Assembly: GCA_009469585.1 (NCBI GenBank)
Contig: SSXW01000008.1
Coordinates: 56,589-120,588, forward strand
Origin: Dechloromonas sp. Dech2017
GTDB taxonomy: Bacteria; Pseudomonadota; Gammaproteobacteria; Burkholderiales; Rhodocyclaceae
Length of the DNA: 64,000 bases
Direction of reading: 5' to 3'
Part shown: positions 30,006 through 40,431 of the stretch, piece after piece
Position numbering within the stretch: position 1 is the stretch's first letter
Layout of the letters: the number at the start of each line of letters is the position of its first letter
Made by a program: the position numbers and the translations under genes
The notes under the pieces: model-generated
Seen by the model: only the letters and a program-made list of their open reading frames with translations
Told to the model about the DNA's origin: nothing
Databases searched by the model: none

Positions 30006-31550
30006 ATGGCGATGACACAGAACACGATGAAGGTGCTTGCGGTAGACGACAACCGCACCAATCTTCACATCCTGCAGGTGTTCCTCAAAAAGCTCGGTCA
30101 CGAGGTCATCGTCGCCGAGAACGGCGAGGAAGCTGTGCGTCGTTTCGCTGAGGAAATGCCTGACCTGGTACTGCTCGACATCATGATGCCGGTCATGGAT
30201 GGCTTCGAAGCAGCCCGCCGCATCAAGGCCATGAAAATCGACCGATGGACACCGGTCATTTTCCTGTCGGCACTGAACCGTGACGAAAATCTGGTCGAGG
30301 GGCTGGATGCCGGCGCCGACGACTACCTGACCAAGCCGATCAACTTTGTCGTGCTCGAAGCCAAGCTCAGATCGATGCAGCGTTCGCTGAGCATGCAGCA
30401 GGCATCGATCGACGCGCTGCGCCGGGTGCAAGCCATATCCGACAACGTCCTTGACGCCATCATCACGACCGACCGGCAAGGCGCAATCATCTCGATCAAC
30501 CAGGCCACGGAAAGGATATTTGGCTGGTCCGGCGCCGAACTGATCGGGAAAAATATCGACCTGCTTCTACCCGGCCATTCAGGTCAGCCATTCAGCAATA
30601 CGGCTGCCGGGGCGAGCACCAGCGCCGATAATTCACAGCGCTTCGGCAGCGAACAAGAAGTCGAGGGCCGGCACAAGGCTGGCCACCTCTTCCCTGCCAC
30701 TATCGCCCTTTCCGAACTGACGCTGGACAACCAGAAAACGCTGATCAGCGTGATCCGAGACATTTCGGAGCGCAAGGAAACAGAAAAGCGCTTGCGCGAA
30801 AACGCGCTGCAGTTGCAGCACTATTTCGACCAGACCCAGCTCGAGCAACAACTGGCGCTACGCCTGATGGAGAAGCAACTGCACCGTGACGGGCTACAGG
30901 ATGGCCGCCTCCGCTATAAAGTGATCCCCGCCGAACATTTTAGCGGCGACATTGTCGCCGCGTCACGTTCCCTCGAGGGGCGCTTTTATGCCCTGCTGGC
31001 CGACGCCACCGGCCATGGTCTCACCGCGGCGATCAGCGTATTGCCGGTCCTTGCCCTTTTTTATCGCATGGCCAAACTCAACAGTTCGATCCGCGAGATG
31101 GTTCTTGAACTGAACGAACAACTCAAAGAGTCGATGCCGGTCGGACGTTTCGTCGCGGCCACCATCGTCTGCCTCGACGAAATCAGCCAGGAGGGGGAAA
31201 TCTGGGTAGGCGGAACCCCGGAATGCTATCTTTTTGGGGACCACGGCCGCCTGGACCAAAGCTTCCCCTCCAACAACCTGCCACTCGGCATTGTCACCAA
31301 CGATGAATTGGGTTGCCAGCCACATCGATTTTCCTGGGGAAAGGCAAATCAGCTGTTGATGTGCTCCGACGGGCTGATTGAGGCCGGCGACAGGGATGGC
31401 CGGCAATTCGGTGCGGCGGCGATATTGCAGGCCATTGCTGGCACGTCACCTGCCGACCGCTTCGCCAGGATTGAGTCTGCACTCGCCAGCTTTCAGAATG
31501 GCGCCCTGGCCGGCGACGACATCTCGTTGATGCTGATCGACTGCCCCTGA
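30006..31550 (+). CDS. Response regulator with PAS and SpoIIE-type phosphatase domains
   Basis: A 514-residue protein. The receiver domain (about 8-125) has predicted phospho-Asp in PDLVLLDIMMPVMDG and Lys in YLTKPI. A PAS domain follows (about 138-260, ending LISVIRDISERK), then a short coiled coil and a PP2C/SpoIIE phosphatase (about 300-512) with metal-site segments FSGDIVAA, LLADATGHG and the final DDISLMLIDC. Proteins of this layout (RsbU/HsbR type) dephosphorylate an anti-sigma-factor antagonist to control sigma activity or cyclic-di-GMP signalling. No antagonist or anti-sigma gene is next to it. The PAS insertion between receiver and phosphatase is less common than a direct receiver-phosphatase fusion. 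Confidence 0.9.
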   Translation: MAMTQNTMKVLAVDDNRTNLHILQVFLKKLGHEVIVAENGEEAVRRFAEEMPDLVLLDIMMPVMDGFEAARRIKAMKIDRWTPVIFLSALNRDENLVEGLDAGADDYLTKPINFVVLEAKLRSMQRSLSMQQASIDALRRVQAISDNVLDAIITTDRQGAIISINQATERIFGWSGAELIGKNIDLLLPGHSGQPFSNTAAGASTSADNSQRFGSEQEVEGRHKAGHLFPATIALSELTLDNQKTLISVIRDISERKETEKRLRENALQLQHYFDQTQLEQQLALRLMEKQLHRDGLQDGRLRYKVIPAEHFSGDIVAASRSLEGRFYALLADATGHGLTAAISVLPVLALFYRMAKLNSSIREMVLELNEQLKESMPVGRFVAATIVCLDEISQEGEIWVGGTPECYLFGDHGRLDQSFPSNNLPLGIVTNDELGCQPHRFSWGKANQLLMCSDGLIEAGDRDGRQFGAAAILQAIAGTSPADRFARIESALASFQNGALAGDDISLMLIDCP

Positions 31551-31570
31551 GCGAAGTGACGCCGATACAA

Positions 31571-31604
31571 CGTAAAAAGGCCGGGTTACCCCGGCCTTTT
31601 TACG
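31571..31604. terminator. Bidirectional intrinsic terminator
   Basis: CGTAAAAAGGCCGGG (31571-31585) and CCCGGCCTTTTTACG (31590-31604) form a perfect 15-bp stem with a TTAC loop and T-runs in both readings. It ends the phosphatase gene on the plus strand and the whole ribosomal-protein block (after rplQ) on the minus strand. Confidence 0.93.
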
Positions 31605-31616
31605 CTTAACAGCCAA

Positions 31617-32018
31617 TTACTCGGCAGCAGTTTCCTCAACCTCGACCGCTTCAGTCGGCTCAGGACGGTCAAGCAATTCGACGAAAGCCATTGGAGCATT
31701 GTCGCCAACCCGGAAGCCACACTTCAGAATACGAAGGTAGCCACCCGGACGGGTCGCGTAACGCGGGCCGATTTCGGCGAACAACTTGACGACGATCTCG
31801 CGGTCGCGCAGGCGATCGAAGGCCAAGCGCTTGTTGGCGAGGGTCGGCGTCTTGCCGAGCGTAATCATCGGCTCGACAACACGGCGCAGTTCCTTGGCCT
31901 TCGGCAACGTGGTCTTGATGGCCTCGTGCTTGAGTAGGGAAACAGTCATGTTGCGCAGCATGGCCAGACGATGGCTGCTGGTGCGGTTCAGTTTGCGAAG
32001 TCCATTGCGGTGACGCAT
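31617..32018 (-). CDS. rplQ: 50S ribosomal protein L17
   Basis: A 133-residue protein starting [20 protein letters not shown], the conserved L17 N-terminus. The C-terminal tail is acidic ([13 protein letters not shown]), a common beta-lineage extension. It is the last gene of the alpha-operon block, 56 bp after rpoA and 13 bp before the bidirectional terminator. Confidence 0.97.
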   Translation of the reverse strand: MRHRNGLRKLNRTSSHRLAMLRNMTVSLLKHEAIKTTLPKAKELRRVVEPMITLGKTPTLANKRLAFDRLRDREIVVKLFAEIGPRYATRPGGYLRILKCGFRVGDNAPMAFVELLDRPEPTEAVEVEETAAE

Positions 32019-32074
32019 GGTTAATCCTTTCTATGTTCTACAGGCGTCCCTTGACAACCCAAATCCCGGAAGAC

Positions 32075-33049
32075 TTATGCCTTCTCAAGACCGGCGGGCG
32101 GCCAATTTTCCAGTTTCATGCCGAGTGTCAAACCGCGAGCGGCCAACACTTCCTTGATCTCATTCAGCGACTTGCGACCCAGATTCGGGGTCTTCAGAAG
32201 CTCGTTCTCGGTACGCTGAATCAGATCGCCAATGTAGTAAATATTCTCGGCCTTCAGGCAGTTCGCCGAACGCACCGTCAACTCGAGATCATCGACCGGA
32301 CGAAGCAGGACGGGGTCGACCTGGGCCGGCTTCGATGCTTCGGCAACCGGCGCAGTACCTTCCAGATCGGCGAATACCGAGAGTTGTTCCATCAACACGC
32401 GAGCGGCGTAGCGAATGGCCTCCTCGGGTTCGACAACCCCGTTGGTCTCGATGTCCACGATCAGCTTGTCGAGGTCGGTGCGCTGCTCGACGCGGGCGCT
32501 TTCGACCGCATAAGCCACGCGACGAATCGGGCTGAAGGATGCGTCAAGAACAAGCTTGCCGATCATCTTCGAGTCGCCGAGATTGCGGACATTGCCCGGC
32601 ACGTAGCCCCGGCCACGTTCGACCTTGATCTCCATGGCCAGCTTGCCGCCAGTGGAGAGATGCGCGACGACATGTTCCGGATTGATGATTTCGACGTCAT
32701 GCGGCAACTCGATGTCGCCGGCCCGAACAATGCCCTCGCCCTCTTTGTTCAACTTGAGGGTGACGATATCGCGGTTATGCAACTTGAACACGACGCCCTT
32801 GAGGTTGAGAAGAATATCAACCACGTCCTCCTGGACGCCATCAACGGTGGAGTACTCGTGGAGGACACCGTCAATCGACACCTCGGTAGGTGCATACCCA
32901 ACCATCGACGACAGCAGAATGCGACGCAGCGCATTGCCCAGGGTGTGTCCGTAACCGCGTTCAAACGGTTCCATGACCACCTTGGCCTGCACGGGCGACA
33001 CACTCTGTACGTCGATAATACGGGGCTTTAGAAGTCCACTGCTTTGCAT
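32075..33049 (-). CDS. rpoA: RNA polymerase alpha subunit
   Basis: A 324-residue alpha subunit. The N-terminal dimerisation domain contains [23 protein letters not shown], and the C-terminal DNA/activator-binding domain (about 245-324) contains the helix-hairpin-helix [22 protein letters not shown]. Length is close to the E. coli protein (329). Gene order rpsD-rpoA-rplQ is the usual one, spaced 23 bp from rpsD. Confidence 0.98.
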   Translation of the reverse strand: MQSSGLLKPRIIDVQSVSPVQAKVVMEPFERGYGHTLGNALRRILLSSMVGYAPTEVSIDGVLHEYSTVDGVQEDVVDILLNLKGVVFKLHNRDIVTLKLNKEGEGIVRAGDIELPHDVEIINPEHVVAHLSTGGKLAMEIKVERGRGYVPGNVRNLGDSKMIGKLVLDASFSPIRRVAYAVESARVEQRTDLDKLIVDIETNGVVEPEEAIRYAARVLMEQLSVFADLEGTAPVAEASKPAQVDPVLLRPVDDLELTVRSANCLKAENIYYIGDLIQRTENELLKTPNLGRKSLNEIKEVLAARGLTLGMKLENWPPAGLEKA

Positions 33050-33072
33050 GGGCTAGATCCTCTGCTCAGTGA

Positions 33073-33702
33073 TTACTTCGAGTAAAGTTCGATGACGAGA
33101 CCTTCATTCAAGGTCGCCGGCAATTCGGAACGCTGCGGCATAGCCTTGAACGTACCCTTGCCTTCCTTGACGTCAACAGAAATCCACTCGGGGAAACCGC
33201 GAGACTCCGCAGCCTCCAGGGCTGCCTTGCAACGCAGGGAAGCACGCGCGCGATCGGTCAGTTGAACGACATCGCCCGGCTTGACGATAAAGGACGGGAT
33301 ATTGACGCGCTTGCCGTTGACCAGAACACCCTTGTGGCGAACGATCTGACGGGATTCCGTGCGGGAGGCACCAAAACCCATGCGATAGGCAACCGAATCG
33401 AGACGAGCTTCCAGCAACTGCAGAAGGTTTTCGCCGGTCTGGCCCTTGCGGCGCTCTGCCTCGGCAAAAGTCTTGCGGAATTGGCCTTCGAGAACGCCAT
33501 AAACGCGGCGAATCTTTTGCTTAGCACGCAGGTGAACGCCGTAGTCGGACAGACGGGCACCAGACTTCTGGCCATGCTGACCGGGCGCATAGGAGCGACG
33601 CTCAATGGCGCACTTGTCGGTGAAGCACTTCTCACCCTTCAGGAACAGCTTTTCGCCTTCGCGGCGGCACTGACGGCATTTCGGATCGAGATTACGAGCC
33701 AC
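33073..33702 (-). CDS. rpsD: 30S ribosomal protein S4
   Basis: A 209-residue S4 with the S4 RNA-binding segment MGFGASRTESRQIVRHKGVLVNGKRVN. The N-terminal CRQCRREGEKLFLKGEKC keeps four Cys, the zinc-binding form, unlike the Cys-poor E. coli protein. S4 starts 30S assembly, and in other bacteria represses its own operon; no target structure was identified here. Confidence 0.98.
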   Translation of the reverse strand: MARNLDPKCRQCRREGEKLFLKGEKCFTDKCAIERRSYAPGQHGQKSGARLSDYGVHLRAKQKIRRVYGVLEGQFRKTFAEAERRKGQTGENLLQLLEARLDSVAYRMGFGASRTESRQIVRHKGVLVNGKRVNIPSFIVKPGDVVQLTDRARASLRCKAALEAAESRGFPEWISVDVKEGKGTFKAMPQRSELPATLNEGLVIELYSK

Positions 33703-33714
33703 TTGTCTTTCTCC

Positions 33715-34104
33715 TTAGATGCGGCGCTTTTTAGGCGGACGGCAACCGTTGTGGGGCACCGGCGTGACGTCGGAAATGGCGGTGATCTTGATGCCCAGCG
33801 CATTCAACGCACGGACGGAAGACTCACGGCCCGGACCAGGTCCCTTGATGCGGACTTCAACGTTCTTGACGCCGCATTCCTGAGCTGCCTTGCCAGCGGC
33901 TTCGGCAGCAACCTGAGCAGCGAAGGGCGTCGATTTACGCGAACCGCGGAAACCCGCCCCGCCGGACGTTGCCCACGACAGCGCGTTACCCTGGCGATCG
34001 GTGATGGTGATGATGGTGTTGTTGAAGGACGCATGGATGTGGGCGATGCCCTCGGCAACGTTCTTCTTAACTTTTTTGCGAACTTTCGTAGCGGTCTTTG
34101 CCAT
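33715..34104 (-). CDS. rpsK: 30S ribosomal protein S11
   Basis: A 129-residue S11. Its basic N-terminus ([13 protein letters not shown]) is followed by the conserved core [29 protein letters not shown] and the C-terminal [13 protein letters not shown]. It lies between rpsM and rpsD with 12-bp gaps on both sides. Confidence 0.98.
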   Translation of the reverse strand: MAKTATKVRKKVKKNVAEGIAHIHASFNNTIITITDRQGNALSWATSGGAGFRGSRKSTPFAAQVAAEAAGKAAQECGVKNVEVRIKGPGPGRESSVRALNALGIKITAISDVTPVPHNGCRPPKKRRI

Positions 34105-34116
34105 GTTCTGTCCCTA

Positions 34117-34479
34117 TTACTTCTTGCCGGCGATGGCTTTGCGCGGGCCCTTGCGGGTACGTGCGTTAGTACGGGTGCGCTGGCCACGGCAGGGCAAGCC
34201 CTTGCGATGACGCAGTCCACGGTAGCAACCGAGGTCCATCAGACGCTTGATGTTCATGGTGACTTCGCGGCGCAGGTCACCTTCGACGGTGAATTTGCCG
34301 ACTTCATCACGCAAGCGATCCATATCCGAATCGGACAGATCTTTCATTTTGGTGGTACGAACGACGCCGGCCGCATCACAAATCTTCTGTGCGCGGGTAC
34401 GGCCGATGCCGAAAATCGCGGTCAGAGCGATTTCAGCATGCTGGTGGTTCGGAATGTTTACCCCTGCGATACGGGCCAT
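34117..34479 (-). CDS. rpsM: 30S ribosomal protein S13
   Basis: A 120-residue S13 beginning [20 protein letters not shown] and ending with the basic [19 protein letters not shown] tail that touches tRNA at the head of the 30S subunit. First gene of the alpha-operon block, preceded by rpmJ. Confidence 0.98.
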   Translation of the reverse strand: MARIAGVNIPNHQHAEIALTAIFGIGRTRAQKICDAAGVVRTTKMKDLSDSDMDRLRDEVGKFTVEGDLRREVTMNIKRLMDLGCYRGLRHRKGLPCRGQRTRTNARTRKGPRKAIAGKK

Positions 34480-34529
34480 TGAATCACTCCAATATTTCTA
34501 AAATTAGCGAATGCCGGGCACGCTGGGGA

Positions 34530-34643
34530 TTAACCCTGGCGCTGCTTATGACGCGGATCTTTGCAAATGATGCGAACAACACCTTTGCGACGGATAACTT
34601 TACAGTTGCGGCAGATCCGCTTGACTGAAGGTTGGACTTTCAT
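34530..34643 (-). CDS. rpmJ: 50S ribosomal protein L36
   Basis: A 37-residue protein, short enough to be easily missed. It reads [19 protein letters not shown], then a core ending [11 protein letters not shown]. The three Cys and one His (C11, C14, C27 and H32) form the zinc site of the classical zinc-containing L36. It lies in the standard place between infA and rpsM, with TAA at 34530. Confidence 0.96.
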   Translation of the reverse strand: MKVQPSVKRICRNCKVIRRKGVVRIICKDPRHKQRQG

Positions 34644-34717
34644 GTTTCACTCCTCGTCTGCGAGAGCTTGGAAGCAGCCGTGATTCCTTGCCCTGCGGTT
34701 TATTGCGTAGAGAACTT

Positions 34718-34936
34718 TTACTTGACGCGGAATACGATGCGCGCCTTGGATAAATCGTAGGGTGTCAGTTGAACGGTAACTTTGTCGCCGGGCAATATGC
34801 GAATGTAGTGCATGCGCATCTTTCCGGAGATAAAACCGTGGACTATATGCCCGTTTTCCAGCTTAACCTTGAAGGTTGCGTTGGGAAGGTTTTCGACGAC
34901 CTCCCCCTGCATTTCTATGTAGTCTTCCTTGGCCAT
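34718..34936 (-). CDS. infA: Translation initiation factor IF-1
   Basis: A 72-residue OB-fold protein of exact family length, starting [20 protein letters not shown] and ending [11 protein letters not shown]. It binds the 30S A site during initiation. Its position between secY (6 bp gap) and rpmJ is usual for Betaproteobacteria. Confidence 0.98.
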   Translation of the reverse strand: MAKEDYIEMQGEVVENLPNATFKVKLENGHIVHGFISGKMRMHYIRILPGDKVTVQLTPYDLSKARIVFRVK

Positions 34937-34942
34937 CGCTGC

Positions 34943-36265
34943 TTACTTGATCATGGGTGACCCCTTGAAGTTTGCCTTCTTCAAGAGACTTTCATATTGA
35001 TGGGACATCACGTAGGCCTGCACCTGGGACATGAAGTCCATGGTCACGACAACGATGATCAGAAGTGAAGTGCCACCGAAATAAAATGGAACATTCCATT
35101 TCAGAATCAGGAACTCAGGCAAAAGGCAGACCACGGTAATGTAGGCGGCGCCGATAAGGGTCAACCTGGTCAGGATCTTATCTACATAGCGCGCGGTTTG
35201 CTCACCAGGGCGGATGCCGGGAACGAACGCGCCACTCTTCTTGAGATTGTCGGCAGTCTCTTTGGAATTGAAGACCAAGGCCGTATAGAAAAAGCAGAAG
35301 AAGATGATCGCCGAGGCGTAGAGCATCACGTATATAGGCTGACCCGGCGAAAGTGTGCCCGCGACATCCTTCAGCCAATGCATCGAGTCGCTGGAGCCAA
35401 ACCAGTTAGCCACGGTTGCCGGGAAGAGGATGATCGATGACGCAAAAATCGGCGGAATGACACCAGCCATGTTCAATTTCAGCGGCAGATGGGAACTCTG
35501 CCCGCCATAAATTTTGTTGCCAACCTGACGCTTTGCGTAATTGACCAAAATTTTGCGTTGACCGCGTTCGACGAAAACCACGAATGCCGTAACGAGAACG
35601 ACCAGCACGCAAATGATCAATGCAGTCAGCGGGTGCATAGCGCCGGTACGGACGAGTTCGAGCAGGCCACCAATCGCACTGGGCAGACCAGCCGCGATAC
35701 CGGCAAAAATGATAATAGAAATCCCGTTTCCGAGTCCGCGCTCGGTAATCTGTTCGCCCAGCCACATCAGGAACATCGTTCCCGTCAGGAGGGTAGAAAC
35801 CGTGGTCAGACGGAACATGAATCCCGGATCATTGACCAACCCGGCCTGCGCTTCGAGCGCAACGGCGATACCCAAGCCCTGGAACAACGCGAGCACCACG
35901 GTTCCATAACGGGTGTACTGGGTAATTTTGCGCCTACCGGCCTCACCCTCCTTCTTGAGCGCCTCAAGCTGGGGACTTGCCACGCTCATCAATTGCATGA
36001 TGATCGAAGCCGAGATGTAGGGCATGATGCCCAGCGCAAATATCGTGAAGCGTGACAAGGCGCCACCCGAGAACATGTTGAACATGCCAAGGATGCCGCC
36101 CTTTTGGGAGTTGAAAAGCTCCGCCAGAACGTTGGGATCGATGCCAGGAACCGGAATATGCGCGCCTATGCGATAGACAACCAGCGCGCCGAGAAGGAAA
36201 AAAAGCCGGCGTTTCAGATCGCCAAACTTCCCTCCTTTGCCAACGGTATTGGGATTTGCTGCCAA
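34943..36265 (-). CDS. secY: Preprotein translocase subunit SecY
   Basis: A 440-residue, 10-helix channel subunit of the Sec translocon. Typical segments are the N-terminal [27 protein letters not shown] (plug follows) and the C-terminal [17 protein letters not shown] chose the TTG at 36265: it gives the conserved start (M)[19 protein letters not shown] with a GGAAAGG upstream, and leaves a 19-bp gap to rplO. The next upstream in-frame ATG would overlap rplO and add unconserved residues. Confidence 0.96.
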   Translation of the reverse strand: MAANPNTVGKGGKFGDLKRRLFFLLGALVVYRIGAHIPVPGIDPNVLAELFNSQKGGILGMFNMFSGGALSRFTIFALGIMPYISASIIMQLMSVASPQLEALKKEGEAGRRKITQYTRYGTVVLALFQGLGIAVALEAQAGLVNDPGFMFRLTTVSTLLTGTMFLMWLGEQITERGLGNGISIIIFAGIAAGLPSAIGGLLELVRTGAMHPLTALIICVLVVLVTAFVVFVERGQRKILVNYAKRQVGNKIYGGQSSHLPLKLNMAGVIPPIFASSIILFPATVANWFGSSDSMHWLKDVAGTLSPGQPIYVMLYASAIIFFCFFYTALVFNSKETADNLKKSGAFVPGIRPGEQTARYVDKILTRLTLIGAAYITVVCLLPEFLILKWNVPFYFGGTSLLIIVVVTMDFMSQVQAYVMSHQYESLLKKANFKGSPMIK

Positions 36266-36284
36266 CGTTCTAACCTTTCCAGAT

Positions 36285-36719
36285 TTACTCGGAAACCGAG
36301 CCGCCGACCGCTTCGATCGCAGCCTTCGCACCCTTAGTAGCGCCAACACCTTTCAGGATGACCTTACGGGCAATCGCACCGGCCAGAATGACCTTGGCGG
36401 AGAGCGCATCGGCAGGAACAACGCCAGCCACTTGAAGCGCCAGAAGATCGATTTCCTCGACCGGCAGGCGATCGATATCGGAGAGACGAACTTCATAATT
36501 GCGCGCACGGGTCATCGAGTTAAAGCCGCGCTTCGGCAGACGACGCTGCAGGGGCATTTGACCGCCCTCGAAACCCACTTTGTGGAAACCGCCCGAGCGG
36601 GATTTTTGGCCCTTGTGGCCACGGCCACAGGTTTTGCCGAGGCCACAGCCGATACCGCGGCCTACGCGCTTGGCTGCCTTTTTCGCCCCGTCGGCCGGCT
36701 TGATGGTATTCAGTCGCAT
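36285..36719 (-). CDS. rplO: 50S ribosomal protein L15
   Basis: A 144-residue L15 with the Gly/Arg/Lys-rich N-terminus ([25 protein letters not shown]) and the globular core [18 protein letters not shown]. It lies between rpmD (3 bp) and secY in the spc block. Confidence 0.98.
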   Translation of the reverse strand: MRLNTIKPADGAKKAAKRVGRGIGCGLGKTCGRGHKGQKSRSGGFHKVGFEGGQMPLQRRLPKRGFNSMTRARNYEVRLSDIDRLPVEEIDLLALQVAGVVPADALSAKVILAGAIARKVILKGVGATKGAKAAIEAVGGSVSE

Positions 36720-36722
36720 AAC

Positions 36723-36905
36723 TTAGCCCTCAACCTTAACGAGATACTGCACCTTCTGGATCATGCCGCGAACTGCCGGCGTATCTTCCAGCACAGCAGT
36801 GCTATTCAGCTTGCGCAAGCCCAAGCCGCGCACTGTGGCGCGATGGTCCTGCTTGGTGCCGATGACGCTCTTGACGAGCTTCACTGTAATTTTCTTGTCA
36901 GCCAT
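36723..36905 (-). CDS. rpmD: 50S ribosomal protein L30
   Basis: A 60-residue L30 ([19 protein letters not shown] with [18 protein letters not shown]), the family length. The ATG at 36905 is preferred; an in-frame GTG immediately before it would add one residue. It follows the rpsE stop by 3 bp. Confidence 0.97.
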   Translation of the reverse strand: MADKKITVKLVKSVIGTKQDHRATVRGLGLRKLNSTAVLEDTPAVRGMIQKVQYLVKVEG

Positions 36906-36908
36906 CAC

Positions 36909-37436
36909 TTACCCCAGGATCTGATCGACAGACAGACCGCGCTTGGCAGCGATCTCCGCCGGCGTGTTGACTTTCGAGAGGCCGTCGATAGTCGCCCGCA
37001 CGATGTTGTACGGATTGGTCGACCCGTGCGCCTTGGCAACGACGTTGGTCACACCGACAACTTCGAACACTGCACGCATCGCACCACCAGCAATAATGCC
37101 AGTACCTTCCGGAGCCGGCTGGATCATTACCGTGGTGGCACCATGACGCCCCATCACGGTGTGATGGACGGTACCGCTCTTCAGGCTGACCTTGGCCATC
37201 TTGCGACGAGCCTCTTCCATAGCCTTTTGAACAGCAACCGGCACTTCGCGGGACTTACCCTTACCCATACCGATGCCGCCGTCACCATCACCAACGACGG
37301 TCAGGGCAGCGAAACCGAGGATGCGGCCGCCTTTAACTACCTTGGTAACGCGGTTAACCGCGACCATTTTTTCGCGCATGCCATCATCGCGCTCTTCAGC
37401 CTGCTGCGGCTTCTTGTTTCTTTCAGGTTTAGCCAT
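36909..37436 (-). CDS. rpsE: 30S ribosomal protein S5
   Basis: A 175-residue S5. The double-stranded-RNA-binding core ([22 protein letters not shown]) is followed by the [18 protein letters not shown] loop and the C-terminal domain. The N-terminal tail ([15 protein letters not shown]) is slightly longer than in E. coli. Changes in the VKGGR loop are known to relax decoding; here it is wild type. Confidence 0.98.
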   Translation of the reverse strand: MAKPERNKKPQQAEERDDGMREKMVAVNRVTKVVKGGRILGFAALTVVGDGDGGIGMGKGKSREVPVAVQKAMEEARRKMAKVSLKSGTVHHTVMGRHGATTVMIQPAPEGTGIIAGGAMRAVFEVVGVTNVVAKAHGSTNPYNIVRATIDGLSKVNTPAEIAAKRGLSVDQILG

Positions 37437-37463
37437 TTCTTAACCTTTATCCTTTGGCGGAAA

Positions 37464-37820
37464 TCAGAACTTCAGGCCGGCTTCACGCGCAGCTTCAGCC
37501 AGCGCCTGAATACGACCGTGGTACTGAAGACCGGAACGATCAAAAGCCACCTGCTCAATACCGGCAGCCTTGGCGCGCTCAGCAATAAGCTTGCCAACCG
37601 ACGAGGCAGCGGCTTTGTTGCCGCCATTCGGAATGTCCTTACGAACACCCGTCTCGAGCGTGGAGGCAGAAGCCAGAATTTTTCCGCCGCAAGGCGAAAT
37701 AACCTGAGCATATATATGGCAGTTTGTGCGATTAACGCACAAGCGCACGGCTTTGAGCTCGGCGATTTTGGCCCGGGTTTTGCGGGCACGGCGCAGACGC
37801 GCTTGCTTTTTGTTAAACAT
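37464..37820 (-). CDS. rplR: 50S ribosomal protein L18
   Basis: A 118-residue L18, the 5S-rRNA-binding protein, with N-terminal basic helix [19 protein letters not shown] and core [21 protein letters not shown] and C-terminal [19 protein letters not shown]. Between rplF and rpsE. Confidence 0.98.
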   Translation of the reverse strand: MFNKKQARLRRARKTRAKIAELKAVRLCVNRTNCHIYAQVISPCGGKILASASTLETGVRKDIPNGGNKAAASSVGKLIAERAKAAGIEQVAFDRSGLQYHGRIQALAEAAREAGLKF

Positions 37821-37829
37821 ATGCCACCC

Positions 37830-38360
37830 TTACTTCTTCTTGGTTTCCTTGATAACCACCACTTCGTCCGAATACCGAACACCCTTGCCCTTATATGGCT
37901 CCGGCTTACGATATGCACGAACTTCGGCAGCAACCTGGCCGACCTGTTGCTTGTCAGCCCCTTTAATCAGGATTTCGGTCTGGGTTGGACATTCAACCCT
38001 CACACCGACAGGCATCTTGTGCGCAACCGGGTGAGAAAAACCCAGGGACAGATTGAGGACATCACCTTGTGCCTGAGCACGATAGCCGACGCCCACGAGC
38101 TGAAGCTTCTTCTCGAAACCTTTGGAAACGCCAGTCACCATGTTGTTGAGATTCGCGCGCATGGTACCCCACATAGCGCCAGCATTTTCCGCCCCCTCAA
38201 CCTTCGAAACCTGGACGCTCTGACCTTCCACCACAACGGAAACCGACGCATGCGCAGCAGTCTTCAGGGTGCCAAGCGGCCCCTTGACGACGATTTGGTC
38301 ACCCACCGTCACATCTACGCCAGCGGGCAACACAACGGGATTCTTACCAATACGAGACAT
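37830..38360 (-). CDS. rplF: 50S ribosomal protein L6
   Basis: A 176-residue L6 ([20 protein letters not shown] to [20 protein letters not shown]), which sits near the GTPase centre of the 50S subunit. The ATG at 38360 fits the conserved start; the frame extends upstream only through the end of rpsH. Confidence 0.98.
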   Translation of the reverse strand: MSRIGKNPVVLPAGVDVTVGDQIVVKGPLGTLKTAAHASVSVVVEGQSVQVSKVEGAENAGAMWGTMRANLNNMVTGVSKGFEKKLQLVGVGYRAQAQGDVLNLSLGFSHPVAHKMPVGVRVECPTQTEILIKGADKQQVGQVAAEVRAYRKPEPYKGKGVRYSDEVVVIKETKKK

Positions 38361-38370
38361 ATATTCCTCC

Positions 38371-38766
38371 TTATGCCACGATGCAGAGCACTTCGCCGCC
38401 AACCTTGCTGGCGCGGGCTTTGCGATCGGTCATAACACCCTTAGGAGTCGACACGATGGCAACACCAAGTCCGTTCATCACACGGGGAATATCGCCGCAG
38501 CCCTTATAGATGCGCAGGCCGGGCTTGGACACCCGCTCAATGCGCTCAATAACCGGACGACCGGCGTAGTACTTGAGTGCGATTTCAAGGGTTGCCTTGC
38601 CATCTGCCTGGCGAACCGCGAAATCCTCGACATAACCCTCGTCCTTGAGCACTGCGGCAATCGAAACCTTCAGCTTGGACGACGGCATCGAGACAGACGC
38701 CTTTTCGGCGAGCTGGGCATTGCGGATACGGGTCAGCATGTCCGCGATAGGATCGCTCATAGCCAT
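38371..38766 (-). CDS. rpsH: 30S ribosomal protein S8
   Basis: A 131-residue S8 with start [18 protein letters not shown] and the C-terminal [24 protein letters not shown]8 binds the central domain of 16S rRNA, and in E. coli represses the spc operon by binding mRNA near rplE; I did not identify that structure here. Confidence 0.98.
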   Translation of the reverse strand: MAMSDPIADMLTRIRNAQLAEKASVSMPSSKLKVSIAAVLKDEGYVEDFAVRQADGKATLEIALKYYAGRPVIERIERVSKPGLRIYKGCGDIPRVMNGLGVAIVSTPKGVMTDRKARASKVGGEVLCIVA

Positions 38767-38780
38767 TACTGAATCTCCTC

Positions 38781-39086
38781 TTACCAGCTGGCCTTAACAA
38801 CACCCGGAATCTCACCGTTAAAGGCAAGCTCACGAATCTTGTTACGACACAGACCGAATTTACGAAACACACCACGCGGACGCCCGGTCAGCTGGCAACG
38901 ATTGCGCAAGCGAGACGGACTAGCATTACGGGGAAGCGCCTGAACTTTCAGGCGAGCCTCATAGCGCTCCTCTTCAGAACGAGTGGCGTCGTTGATAACT
39001 GCTTCCAGGGCCGCACGCTTCTTAGCGTACTGCGCGACCATCTTGCGGCGCTTTTCTTCACGGTTGATCAGAGCAAGTTTTGCCAT
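38781..39086 (-). CDS. rpsN: 30S ribosomal protein S14
   Basis: A 101-residue S14 of the long, Cys-poor (zinc-free) type, starting [20 protein letters not shown] and holding the conserved [20 protein letters not shown]. The ATG at 39086 gives the family length. No second, zinc-type S14 is in the window. Confidence 0.98.
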   Translation of the reverse strand: MAKLALINREEKRRKMVAQYAKKRAALEAVINDATRSEEERYEARLKVQALPRNASPSRLRNRCQLTGRPRGVFRKFGLCRNKIRELAFNGEIPGVVKASW

Positions 39087-39093
39087 GATTGCC

Positions 39094-39633
39094 TCAATTC
39101 TTGAACGGGAACTTGAAAGCCACGAGCAGGGCCTTAGCCTCCGCATCGGTCTTCGCAGTCGTTGTGATGCTGATATTCATCCCACGAAGAGCATCGATCT
39201 TGTCGTACTCGATTTCGGGGAAAATAATCTGCTCTTTGACACCCATGTTGTAGTTACCCTGACCATCGAAGCCCTTGCCGGAAATACCGCGAAAATCGCG
39301 GACACGCGGCAGCGCAATCGTCACAAGGCGATCAAGGAACTCAAACATACGAGGGCCACGAAGGGTGACCATGCAACCGATCGGGTAGCCATCGCGGATC
39401 TTGAAGCCAGCGATCGACTTGCGAGCCTTCGTGGTCACAGGCTTCTGGCCGGCAATTTTTTGCATATCGCCGACGGCATTTTCGAGAACTTTCTTATCAG
39501 CGACTGCTTCACCAACACCCATGTTCAGAGTAATCTTGGTGAGCCGCGGCACTTCCATCACGGACTTATAACCGAACTGCTTGATCAGATCGGAAACAAC
39601 GGTGTCCTTGTAAAACTGTTGCAAACGCGCCAT
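39094..39633 (-). CDS. rplE: 50S ribosomal protein L5
   Basis: A 179-residue L5 ([20 protein letters not shown] to [10 protein letters not shown]), identical in length to E. coli L5. It binds 5S rRNA and touches the P-site tRNA. ATG at 39633 is preferred over an in-frame GTG two codons upstream. Confidence 0.98.
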   Translation of the reverse strand: MARLQQFYKDTVVSDLIKQFGYKSVMEVPRLTKITLNMGVGEAVADKKVLENAVGDMQKIAGQKPVTTKARKSIAGFKIRDGYPIGCMVTLRGPRMFEFLDRLVTIALPRVRDFRGISGKGFDGQGNYNMGVKEQIIFPEIEYDKIDALRGMNISITTTAKTDAEAKALLVAFKFPFKN

Positions 39634-39642
39634 GTTCACTCC

Positions 39643-39960
39643 TTATGCGTTCACCAGTTCGCCGTTCGACTTGAACACGCGAACTTTGCGGCCATCCTCA
39701 AGCACCTTGATGCCGACACGGTCACCTTTCTTGGTGGCTGCATTAAAAAGCGCGACATTGGAGATATGAATAGGCATATCTTTATCAACGATACCCCCGG
39801 CCACACCCTTGATCGGATTTGGCTTGACGTGCTTCTTTGCCCGATTGACACCCTCGACGACCACGTGCTCACCATCAACACGGAGCACAACAGTGCCGCG
39901 CTTACCCTTATCTTTACCGGTAATGACGACAACCTCGTCACCTTTGCGAATTTTTTCCAT
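39643..39960 (-). CDS. rplX: 50S ribosomal protein L24
   Basis: A 105-residue L24 with the KOW motif at the start ([20 protein letters not shown]) and the conserved [12 protein letters not shown]. It is one of two assembly-initiator proteins of the 50S subunit. Between rplN (10 bp) and rplE. Confidence 0.98.
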   Translation of the reverse strand: MEKIRKGDEVVVITGKDKGKRGTVVLRVDGEHVVVEGVNRAKKHVKPNPIKGVAGGIVDKDMPIHISNVALFNAATKKGDRVGIKVLEDGRKVRVFKSNGELVNA

Positions 39961-39970
39961 CAGCCGCCCC

Positions 39971-40339
39971 TTAGAGAACTTCCGGCGCCAGGGACACGAT
40001 CTTCATGAAACGCTCGGTACGCAGTTCGCGGGTTACCGGGCCAAAGATACGCGTGCCAATCGGCTCGAGCTTGTTATTAAGAAGAACCGCGGCATTGCCA
40101 TCAAAGCGCACCAGCGAACCATCGGGACGACGAACGCCCTTGGCGGTACGAACCACCACAGCGTTATAAACATCACCCTTCTTCACGCGGCCGCGTGGCG
40201 CAGCATCTTTGATGCTGACCTTGATGATGTCGCCAATGCTCGCATAGCGGCGCTTGGAGCCACCCAGCACCTTGATACACATAACTGAACGAGCGCCGGT
40301 GTTATCGGCGACATCCAGTGTCGTCTGCATCTGAATCAT
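39971..40339 (-). CDS. rplN: 50S ribosomal protein L14
   Basis: A 122-residue L14 ([20 protein letters not shown] to [19 protein letters not shown]). It is the first gene of the spc block and has its own leader of 155 bp with a terminator-promoter element at its upstream end. Confidence 0.98.
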   Translation of the reverse strand: MIQMQTTLDVADNTGARSVMCIKVLGGSKRRYASIGDIIKVSIKDAAPRGRVKKGDVYNAVVVRTAKGVRRPDGSLVRFDGNAAVLLNNKLEPIGTRIFGPVTRELRTERFMKIVSLAPEVL

Positions 40340-40367
40340 TTAAATTAACTCCAACTTAATCCGCCTA

Positions 40368-40416
40368 GGCGGTCAGTCTTGGAACCCGTACGGGTTAAAC
40401 ACATTCGCTGACCGCC
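40368..40416 (-). other. Leader hairpin upstream of rplN
   Basis: GGCGGTCAG (40368-40376) and CTGACCGCC (40408-40416) are perfect 9-bp inverted arms, with ACCCGTACGGGT (40384-40395) forming an inner palindrome. Together they make a branched or two-part hairpin in the rplN leader RNA, downstream of the predicted promoter. Such structures in r-protein leaders are often targets of autoregulation, but the ligand is not evident. Confidence 0.5.
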
Positions 40417-40431
40417 AGAACAGAGGCCAAC

